Positions 1 to 5,785 of a stretch of DNA of 6,020 nucleotides are shown piece after piece (position 1 is the stretch's first letter; each line of letters starts with the position of its first letter). The notes under the pieces are model-generated. The model saw nothing but the letters and a program-made list of their open reading frames with translations, ran no database searches and was not told the DNA's origin. The stretch comes from an uncultured Collinsella sp. (GTDB lineage: Bacteria; Actinomycetota; Coriobacteriia; Coriobacteriales; Coriobacteriaceae). The DNA lies in NCBI GenBank assembly GCA_902496115.1, contig CABUZK010000068.1, positions 1 to 6,020 on the forward strand. The letters run 5' to 3'. The position numbers were made by a program, and so were the translations under genes.

Positions 1-273
1 AGCAACCTGTTGGGCCTCGTTTGCGACCCCGTCGGCGGCCTTGTCGAGGTGCCCTGCCAAAACCGCAACGCCATCGGCGTGGCCGCGGCCTTCAGCTCGG
101 CGCAGCTCGCCCTCGCCGGCATCAAGAGCCTGGTGCCGTTTGACCAGATGGCACACGTCATGCTCTCGGTGGGCCACGCCCTGCCCGCCACGTTGCGCGA
201 GACGGCCAAGGGCGGCGTCGCGCAGGCTCCAGCAGCGCTTTCGGCGTGCGCGAAATGCGGAATATGCGGATAG
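1..273 (+). CDS. sdaA: L-serine dehydratase (L-serine ammonia-lyase), iron-sulfur type, C-terminal part (5' truncated)
   Basis: The enzyme deaminates L-serine to pyruvate and ammonia in the cytoplasm using a [4Fe-4S] cluster. Only the last 90 residues are in the window; the reading frame is open from base 1. The segment CDPVGGLVEVPCQNRN (residues 8-23 of the visible part) is the family hallmark. Its two cysteines, 11 residues apart, are cluster ligands in characterised homologues. The stretch LRETAKGGVAQAP matches the usual end of the alpha domain. The protein then finishes with a short cysteine-rich tail, CAKCGICG, followed by TAG. Because the N-terminus is missing, I cannot tell whether this is a separate alpha subunit (SdaAA) or a single-chain enzyme. 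It is probably the last gene of its transcript, since a palindrome follows 15 nt after the stop. Confidence 0.93.
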   Translation, partial: SNLLGLVCDPVGGLVEVPCQNRNAIGVAAAFSSAQLALAGIKSLVPFDQMAHVMLSVGHALPATLRETAKGGVAQAPAALSACAKCGICG

Positions 274-288
274 CAAGCAAAAGCGAAC

Positions 289-316
289 GATAGGTGGGAC
301 ATATGTCCCACCTATC
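289..316. terminator. Perfect 28-bp palindrome after the serine dehydratase gene, probable terminator
   Basis: The left half GATAGGTGGGACAT is followed immediately by its exact reverse complement, so the site is a gapless dyad. As RNA it would form a 12-bp stem (289-300 with 305-316) closed by an AUAU loop. It begins 15 nt after the serine dehydratase stop codon, where a terminator is expected. The downstream T-run is short (CTTTA at 317-321), so it is not a textbook intrinsic terminator. A binding site for a dimeric regulator is the main alternative. Confidence 0.6.
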
Positions 317-360
317 CTTTATCGCCACTGTTTTCGTAACACAAGCAACTGCGTAATCGC

Positions 361-366
361 TATAAT
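361..366 (+). promoter_or_regulatory. Candidate -10 box of the L,D-transpeptidase promoter
   Basis: A perfect TATAAT lies 57 nt upstream of the transpeptidase start, in a locally AT-rich gap between genes. No convincing TTGACA-like -35 element is present at 16-18 bp spacing (AACACA at 338-343 is the best at 17 bp), and there is no TGn extension. Transcription would begin near 372-374 and give a leader of about 50 nt. Confidence 0.45.
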
Positions 367-423
367 TCAAGCCCAGTTAAAACACGATGAGCCGTAAAGC
401 GAAACTCGAAGGAAATATACACG

Positions 424-2160
424 ATGTCGCAACTCGACCGCAGCCAACTGATCCCCGATCCGCAACAGCCCAGCAGGCAGCCCGGAGGCATCCAATCGCC
501 CCGTCCCGTCGCGCCAGCCCAAGGCCAACAGCACGGCGCGGCAAATACCTCCCCGCGCCCCAATCGGGGCCAGCATCAGCAGCGTCAGCAGCGTTCCGCA
601 CATGGCGCCGGTCACAACCAGGGCTCCTCGCACACTCGAGTTTCCAACAACCGCGGCCCCGCCAACAACCGCTCCGCAAAGGGCAATAAGACGGGCGGCA
701 AGACGGCGTTCTTCGTCGTCCTCGGCCTCGTCGCCATCGTCTATATCGTGGGCGTCGTGGCGTTTTCGCAGATTGCCTACCCCAACACCACCATCGCCGG
801 CGTCGATATCTCGTTTTCCAACGCCTCATCCGCCGCTACCAAGGTCAACTCAGCGTGGAAGCACTACAAGCTCACCGTTTCGGGAGATGACTTTAGCTGG
901 ACCTATCAGCCCGAATCCGACGAGCCCATCGTCGACGGCGAGGCAGCTGCCCACGAGATTATCGGCAGCAACGAGCCGCTGCTGTGGCCCTCGCGCCTGA
1001 TTGCCTCGCTCGGCGGCAAGAACGTTAGCGCGACCAAAAACGGTACCATTGACCTGGAACAGGACGTCGACCTGTCCATGCTCTCGGACGCCTTTGACCA
1101 AAAGCAGTTCGAAGGGGATCTGGGTGCCGCCATCGACGCATTCAACGAGGGCCGCTCGGGTACCTTTGAGGCATCGAGCTCCTACGACGAGAAGGCAGGC
1201 AAGTTCACGATCGAGAAGGCCCGCTCCAACGAAAAGCTCAACCGCGAGCATGTCATTAAATATGCGGAGATCGAGCTCGCGTCGCTGTCCGAGACCGTCG
1301 ATCTTACGAAGCTCGGAAACGATGCCTACGAGCCGCTCAACGGCACGCTCACCAACGACCAGATCCAGGCCGCATGCGATGCCGCCAACAACTTCCTGGG
1401 CGTTAACGTGACCCTCAAGCTCAACGGCAACGATGCCGGCAAGGTCGACGGCAGCTCGGTGCTGCAGTGGATCAGTTTTGCCGACCCCGCGAACCCCACA
1501 CTCGACACCTCCCAGATCAGCAACTGGGCAGCAGACCTCGCCAATGGCTTTAACACCGTGGGCTCCACTCGCTGGTGGACGCGCGCCGATGGCAAGCAGT
1601 GCGCCGTCGAAGGCGGTGACTTTGGTTGGTCCATCGACAGCAGCACGCTTGCCAAGCAGGTCGAGGATGCTATTAACAACAAGCAGACCGGCGAGATTGA
1701 GATCAATTACTCCCAGAAGGCCGACACCTTTACCGCCAAGGGCGAGCCCGATTGGAAGGCGTATATCGACGTCGACCTGTCCGAGCAGCACGCGCGCTAC
1801 TATGACGAGAGCGGAAATATCGTTTGGGAGGCCAACTTTATTTCCGGCAAACCGGGCGAAGACGCCACCCCCGAGGGCGTGTGGCAGATCAACAGCAATG
1901 ACGGCGCCACCAAGCTTATCGGCGCCAAGGACCCCAAGACCGGTAAGCCCAAATACGAGAGCCCGGTGAGCTACTGGATGCCGTTTGAGGGCAAAATGGT
2001 TGGCTTCCACGACGCTACCTGGCAAAACGATTCGAGTTTCGATAGTGCCGAATCGTACAAATGGTGCGGTAGCCACGGCTGCATCAATCTGCGCCTGGCC
2101 GATGCCAAGGCGCTCCACGACTGCATCAAAGTCGGTCTGTGCGTGGTCGTGCATTCGTAG
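424..2160 (+). CDS. Membrane-anchored L,D-transpeptidase (YkuD domain) with putative peptidoglycan-binding region
   Basis: A 578-residue extracytoplasmic enzyme predicted to form 3-3 crosslinks in peptidoglycan or attach ligands to it by L,D-transpeptidation. Residues 1-93 are a low-complexity Gln/Asn/Pro/Arg-rich tail (10 Arg and 3 Lys against 2 Asp and no Glu). A single membrane helix spans about 95-117. The segment after it (NTTIAGVDIS, from residue 121) resembles the start of the PG_binding_4-type region of Ldt_fm-like enzymes, which would fill much of 120-440. The YkuD catalytic domain occupies about 445-578. It contains GFHD with His529 and the catalytic motif SHGCINLR at 550-557, with Cys553 as nucleophile. 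The ATG at 424 is supported by AAGGAA at 409-414, nine nt upstream. Additional cysteines (548, 567, 573) flank the catalytic one. The gene probably has its own promoter (361-366) and ends in a hairpin region. The function is secure from the catalytic motif; the physiological substrate is unknown. Confidence 0.93.
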   Translation: MSQLDRSQLIPDPQQPSRQPGGIQSPRPVAPAQGQQHGAANTSPRPNRGQHQQRQQRSAHGAGHNQGSSHTRVSNNRGPANNRSAKGNKTGGKTAFFVVLGLVAIVYIVGVVAFSQIAYPNTTIAGVDISFSNASSAATKVNSAWKHYKLTVSGDDFSWTYQPESDEPIVDGEAAAHEIIGSNEPLLWPSRLIASLGGKNVSATKNGTIDLEQDVDLSMLSDAFDQKQFEGDLGAAIDAFNEGRSGTFEASSSYDEKAGKFTIEKARSNEKLNREHVIKYAEIELASLSETVDLTKLGNDAYEPLNGTLTNDQIQAACDAANNFLGVNVTLKLNGNDAGKVDGSSVLQWISFADPANPTLDTSQISNWAADLANGFNTVGSTRWWTRADGKQCAVEGGDFGWSIDSSTLAKQVEDAINNKQTGEIEINYSQKADTFTAKGEPDWKAYIDVDLSEQHARYYDESGNIVWEANFISGKPGEDATPEGVWQINSNDGATKLIGAKDPKTGKPKYESPVSYWMPFEGKMVGFHDATWQNDSSFDSAESYKWCGSHGCINLRLADAKALHDCIKVGLCVVVHS

Positions 2161-2224
2161 CACGTCACGCGCAACGCAACAAAGCTCAGCGACACCTACC
2201 TTTCGATTCTGAAAGAAACGCGCC

Positions 2225-2254
2225 TATGCGCCCGCCCCAACCGGTGGGCGCATA
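2225..2254 (+). terminator. Strong hairpin between the transpeptidase and the exporter operon: terminator or attenuator
   Basis: TATGCGCCCGCC (2225-2236) pairs with GGTGGGCGCATA (2243-2254) across a CCAACC loop. This gives a 12-bp stem with one G-U pair. It lies 64 nt after the transpeptidase stop and 34 nt before the adaptor ATG. The downstream sequence TACTTATC is not a proper U-tract. It may terminate the upstream transcript, attenuate entry into the exporter operon, or do both. A TATACT string at 2253-2258 overlaps its 3' edge but has no matching -35 box, so I do not call it a promoter. Confidence 0.55.
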
Positions 2255-2276
2255 TACTTATCGCGGTATGTTCTAT

Positions 2277-2283
2277 AAAGGAG
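2277..2283 (+). promoter_or_regulatory. Ribosome binding site that fixes the adaptor start
   Basis: AAAGGAG ends five nt before the ATG at 2289. In-frame upstream ATGs at 2268 and 2226 would translate through this site or through the preceding hairpin. They lack comparable Shine-Dalgarno sequences, so 2289 is the chosen start. Confidence 0.85.
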
Positions 2284-2288
2284 ACGCT

Positions 2289-3698
2289 ATGTCAAATGTC
2301 CCCACCATCACCCCGGGCCCCGACGATACCGGGCGCGTGCCGGAAGGCGCATCTGAAACTCTACCGCTCATCACAAGCGCCCCCACGGCGCAGCAAAACG
2401 ACGGCGAGCAAGGTAACGCCGGAATATCCGACGATGAGGCCTACGCAAAGCTCAAGGCGAAGCGTGCCGAGCGTCGGCGCAAAAAGCTCATCCGACGCGG
2501 CATCGCTGCCGGCATCGTGGGCGGCATTATTCTGATTGCCATTATCGCGAGCGTTATCCTCAACTCGCAGCCGCAATCTGCGGACGGACCTGTTACCGAC
2601 ATGGTCATGGAGGGCACCTTTACCACGACCGTCGAGGCAAAAGGACAGCTCAAGCCCATCTCGGCTTCAGTCGTCTCCCCTTCTGTCGACGGTACGGTGG
2701 CACAGATCAACGTGCAGGCCGGTCAGAGCGTCAACGAGGGCGACGTGCTCATGACCATCAAAAACGATGAGCTCGACAACGCCGTTGCCGAGGCGCAGCG
2801 CGCGGTGACTGCCGCACAGGAAGACCTGAAAAACGCACAAGCGGCGCTCGCCGCCGCACAGGCAGCACCGACGCTGGATGTCGACGGATCTACCACCCCG
2901 ACGGATGTAACCTCCGACGCCAACGCCGTCTCGAGCGCCCAGCGCAATCTCGCCTCTGCCCAGGCAACCCTGGACCAGGCAAACGCCAAGGCGGCAGAGC
3001 GCACCGTAAAGGCCCCCAGCTCAGGTAGCATCGTCGAGCTCAACGCCAAAGTAGGCGCCACGGTGACCGGAGGCATGGTCATGGGCGAAGGCGACACGAG
3101 CGGCGGCAAGCAGTGCATGCAGATCGCTGACCTCTCCAAGATGAAGGTGACGGTTCAGGTGGGCGAAAAGGACATCGCCAAGATCGCCGTGGGTCAGAGC
3201 GCCAACGTTACCTATCCCGCGTTTCCCGATATCGCGAGCCAGGGCACCGTCACGGCTATCGCATCGGTGGCAAACTCCGACGCCGCCAACGGTGGTGGCG
3301 GAAGCGTGACCTTTAACGTCGACATCCTCATCGAGGCACCCGATAGCCGCCTTAAGCCCGGTATGACTGCCGAGGTCTCGGTGGTGACCGAGCAGCTCGA
3401 CGACGTGGTCATGGTGCCCACCATGACCCTGATGACCGAGGATGGCGAGCACTATTACGTCAATCTTGCCACCGATGACGAAGGCAAGGAAACGCGCCGC
3501 GTGAAGGTGACCGTCGTGACGCAAAACGACAACGACGCCGTGGTCGGCAAGACACAGGTTAAGCGCGATGACCAGGGCAACGAGATCAACCCCGACGTGC
3601 CGGTTACCAAGCTGCGCGATGGAGACACTATCGTGGTGGATACCGACGCGGGCATGACGGCAGACGGCGGCGGCATGCCTGCCGACGAGGGCATGTAA
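2289..3698 (+). CDS. MacA/HlyD-type membrane-fusion (periplasmic adaptor-like) subunit of an ABC exporter
   Basis: A 469-residue adaptor that would sit outside the membrane, anchored by one helix, and work with the ATPase and permease encoded next. Residues 1-68 are a hydrophilic cytoplasmic tail ending in a strongly basic stretch (KAKRAERRRKKLIRR, 56-70). The membrane helix is about 71-91. A lipoyl-like half-motif (VVSPSVDGTVAQINVQAGQS, 108-127) leads into an Ala/Gln-rich helical hairpin of about 141-173 and 191-219. The second lipoyl half (VKAPSSGSIVELNAKVGATV) follows at 220-239. A beta-barrel and membrane-proximal domain fill about 262-450, including LKPGMTAEVSVV. The C-terminus is Gly/Met/Asp-rich. 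No RLS-type TolC-contact motif is evident at the hairpin tip, which is a Thr/Asp-rich loop. That fits a cell without an outer membrane, as with Bacillus YknX. The stop overlaps the ATPase ATG (TAATG). The substrate is unknown. Confidence 0.9.
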   Translation: MSNVPTITPGPDDTGRVPEGASETLPLITSAPTAQQNDGEQGNAGISDDEAYAKLKAKRAERRRKKLIRRGIAAGIVGGIILIAIIASVILNSQPQSADGPVTDMVMEGTFTTTVEAKGQLKPISASVVSPSVDGTVAQINVQAGQSVNEGDVLMTIKNDELDNAVAEAQRAVTAAQEDLKNAQAALAAAQAAPTLDVDGSTTPTDVTSDANAVSSAQRNLASAQATLDQANAKAAERTVKAPSSGSIVELNAKVGATVTGGMVMGEGDTSGGKQCMQIADLSKMKVTVQVGEKDIAKIAVGQSANVTYPAFPDIASQGTVTAIASVANSDAANGGGGSVTFNVDILIEAPDSRLKPGMTAEVSVVTEQLDDVVMVPTMTLMTEDGEHYYVNLATDDEGKETRRVKVTVVTQNDNDAVVGKTQVKRDDQGNEINPDVPVTKLRDGDTIVVDTDAGMTADGGGMPADEGM

Positions 3699-4471
3699 TG
3701 CGCCCCGTCATCGACATCCGCAACGTGCACCGCATCTTTGAGAGCGAGGCCGGTTGCGCTCACATCCTGCACAATGTGAGCCTGGCGGTGGACCCCGGTG
3801 AGTTCGTCGCCATCACCGGCCCCTCGGGCTCAGGCAAGTCGACGCTCATGAACATCCTGGGTTGCTTGGACAAACCGACGGCGGGCGACTATTACCTGCA
3901 GGGCCTCAATGTCGCCGAACTCGACGATGATGAGCTCACCGAGGTGCGTGCGCTGAGCATCGGCTTTGTCTTTCAGAGTTTCAACCTGCTGCCGCGTCTG
4001 TCGGTTATCGAAAACGTCATGCTGCCGCTGTCCTACACCAATGTGCCGCGCAACCAGCGCGAGATGCGCGCCGTGCACGCACTGCAAGCCGTCACGCTAC
4101 CGGTCGACCATTGGGACCACCGCATATCAGAACTCTCTGGTGGACAGATGCAGCGCGTTGCCATCGCGCGCGCCCTCGTCAACGATCCGCCCATCATCCT
4201 GGCCGACGAGCCCACGGGAAACCTAGACTCGACAACCGGGACACTCGTCATGGAAACCTTCCATAAGCTCCAAGAACGAGGCAAGACCATCGTACTCATC
4301 ACGCACGACCCGGGCATTGCTGCCGAGGCCGACCGTGCCGTGACTATCCGCGACGGGCGAATCCATGACGGCGCATATATCGCACATGCGCCGAATACGC
4401 TACGCGGAGCTGTCAGCAACCTGCCCGCGATTTACGCACCTTCTACACCGCCGAAAGGAGCGAAGGCATGA
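3698..4471 (+). CDS. ABC transporter ATP-binding protein, MacB/LolD/YknY-type
   Basis: The 257-residue cytoplasmic ATPase that powers the exporter. All expected nucleotide-binding motifs are intact. Walker A is GPSGSGKST (41-49), the Q-loop glutamine is Gln93 in VFQSFNLLPR, and the signature is LSGGQ (146-150). Walker B with the catalytic glutamate is IILADE (167-171 core, Glu171), followed by the D-loop NLDS (175-178) and H-loop His203. The LGCLDKPTAGDYYLQG segment and the overall pattern are typical of the lipoprotein/macrolide-export subfamily, where ATPase and permease may be fused (MacB) or separate, as here. The start overlaps the adaptor stop by one nt, with GAGGG at 3687-3691 as the Shine-Dalgarno sequence. 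The last four nt overlap the permease start (ATGA). Both overlaps imply translational coupling. About 30 residues at the C-terminus extend beyond the ATPase core and have no recognised motif. Confidence 0.96.
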   Translation: MRPVIDIRNVHRIFESEAGCAHILHNVSLAVDPGEFVAITGPSGSGKSTLMNILGCLDKPTAGDYYLQGLNVAELDDDELTEVRALSIGFVFQSFNLLPRLSVIENVMLPLSYTNVPRNQREMRAVHALQAVTLPVDHWDHRISELSGGQMQRVAIARALVNDPPIILADEPTGNLDSTTGTLVMETFHKLQERGKTIVLITHDPGIAAEADRAVTIRDGRIHDGAYIAHAPNTLRGAVSNLPAIYAPSTPPKGAKA

Positions 4472-5682
4472 GCACCCGCGATCTTGTCCAAGAAGCCCTG
4501 CACTCGCTCGAGGCCAACAAGGGACGTAGCCTGCTCACCATCCTGGGCATCGTCATTGGCATCGCCTCGGTCATAGCCATGACCTCGCTCATCGGCGGCA
4601 TCCAAAACAGCTTGGTCAACAGCTTGGGCCTCAATGCGGCCCGCATGGTGCAGATCTACTCGTCCCAAGAGCTCACCGATTCGGATGTCGAGAAGCTGCG
4701 CAAGACGGTGCCGCAAATCGAGCAGATCGGCATCGTCGACAGCGCCTATTCCGAGTACAAAGTTGGAGATAAGAGCTATACCGTCATGGCCCAAGGTGTC
4801 GATAGTGACATGCTCGATGCCGTGGGCGCCAGCAAGATCGTTGCCGGTCGCACCTATAACGACATCGAGTCCAAATCCGGCGCGCGCGTGGCGCTCATTG
4901 GCCGCGGCGGCGCCGATCAACTGTACGGCAACGAACAGGACGCGATTGGCAAGACCATCAAGGTTTCGAGCGGAGACGTGCAGATTATTGGCGTCATCGA
5001 CGGCGGCAACGACTCCATGGGCTCGCTGAGCCTGTACATGCCACGAGCAACGATCGCCGAGCTTTTCGGCGATGACAATCCATCGTTTCCCAGTGTGACG
5101 GCACTCGCCGCTGAGGGCACCGATATGGACGAGCTCTGCAAGACGATCGAGTCCAAGGTGCGCAGCATGAAGGGCATCTCGGAGGACGACGAGTACGACA
5201 GCGTGTCGGCAAGCTCCATGAAGAGCGCTATCGATGCCCTCAACTCCTTTATGGGCGCCTTCTCGCTCATCATGGGCGCCGTTGCTGGCATCTCACTTCT
5301 AGTCGGCGGTATCGGCATTATGAACATGATGCTCACCAACGTGACCGAGCGCATTCGCGAGATCGGTATTCGCCGCGCTCTGGGCGCAAGCCGACGCGAT
5401 ATCACGGCCCAGTTTTTGGCCGAATCCTCGGCGCTGTGCATCACCGGCGGCATTTTAGGTGTCGTGATTGGCTATCTGCTGGCCTGGGGGCTCACGTTCT
5501 TTGCCGCCAACTCGGGCATTATGAGCGAGTTCGGAGCCACCGGGACGATTACGCCGAGCTTCTCCATTACAACTGTGCTGCTCGCGTTTGCCGTATCGGT
5601 CGGCATCGGCGTGATCTTTGGCTTCTACCCCGCGCGCCGCGCCGCAAAGCTCGATCCAGTCGAGTGCCTGCGCTATCAGTAA
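4468..5682 (+). CDS. ABC transporter permease, MacB/FtsX family
   Basis: A 404-residue membrane subunit with the family's four-helix topology. TM1 is at about 20-42, a large extracytoplasmic MacB_PCD-type domain spans about 43-262, TM2 is about 264-288, TM3 about 321-345 and TM4 about 367-387. Conserved family segments are visible: the N-terminal LEANKGRSLLTILGIVIGIA (residues 14-33), the cytoplasmic loop NVTERIREIGIRRALGASRR (291-310), and the ending PARRAAKLDPVECLRYQ (388-404). The start ATG at 4468 has an ideal AAAGGAG at 4454-4460, seven nt upstream, and overlaps the ATPase stop. In this family the transporter works by mechanotransmission, moving or extracting substrates from the outer leaflet or outside face of the membrane rather than by a classical transmembrane channel. 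Substrates of relatives include antibiotics, peptides and lipoproteins. The sequence does not reveal which applies here. Confidence 0.95.
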   Translation: MSTRDLVQEALHSLEANKGRSLLTILGIVIGIASVIAMTSLIGGIQNSLVNSLGLNAARMVQIYSSQELTDSDVEKLRKTVPQIEQIGIVDSAYSEYKVGDKSYTVMAQGVDSDMLDAVGASKIVAGRTYNDIESKSGARVALIGRGGADQLYGNEQDAIGKTIKVSSGDVQIIGVIDGGNDSMGSLSLYMPRATIAELFGDDNPSFPSVTALAAEGTDMDELCKTIESKVRSMKGISEDDEYDSVSASSMKSAIDALNSFMGAFSLIMGAVAGISLLVGGIGIMNMMLTNVTERIREIGIRRALGASRRDITAQFLAESSALCITGGILGVVIGYLLAWGLTFFAANSGIMSEFGATGTITPSFSITTVLLAFAVSVGIGVIFGFYPARRAAKLDPVECLRYQ

Positions 5683-5688
5683 TGCAAT

Positions 5689-5769
5689 CCCCCTGAGTTG
5701 CGGTGAAATAGGGAGTGTTTAAGCTGTTAAAAGGCCTATTCAGTCCTTATTTCACCGCAACTCAGGGGG
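5689..5769. repeat. 81-nt inverted repeat between convergent genes (29-bp imperfect arms, 22 bp of them perfect)
   Basis: The outer 22 bases of each arm (5689-5710 and 5748-5769; left arm begins CCCCCTGAGTTGCGG) are exact reverse complements. Pairing continues inward to 5717/5741 with one G-U pair and one G-G mismatch. The 23-nt loop contains a small TTTAA-GCTG-TTAAA hairpin (5718-5731). It starts six nt after the permease stop and ends 16 nt before the stop of the convergent TetR-like gene, so bidirectional termination is plausible. Neither side has a T-run after the stem. No target-site duplication is visible in the immediate flanks. A dispersed intergenic repeat or MITE-like element is the alternative. 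Confidence 0.85.
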
Positions 5770-5785
5770 GGATAAGGCGCTAGTG

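Noticed and set aside
387..689. 100-codon + strand frame starting upstream of the transpeptidase
   Set aside because: It overlaps the transpeptidase 5' end out of frame, has no Shine-Dalgarno sequence before its ATG, and its Arg/Pro/Ala-rich translation looks like a frame-shifted shadow.
850..2163. 437-codon open frame on the minus strand opposite the L,D-transpeptidase
   Set aside because: It lies wholly antisense to a well-supported gene. Its translation shows no recognisable domain, and long antisense frames are common in GC-rich genes with strong codon bias.
2253..2279. Promoter-like strings TATACT (2253-2258) and TATAAA (2274-2279) before the exporter
   Set aside because: Neither has a reasonable -35 element at 16-18 bp. 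The first overlaps the hairpin arm and the second overlaps the ribosome binding site.
2139..2288. Upstream extension of the adaptor gene to ATG at 2139, 2226 or 2268
   Set aside because: The 2139 start is inside the transpeptidase gene, and the extension would read through the hairpin and the ideal ribosome binding site at 2277-2283. The start at 2289 is much better supported.
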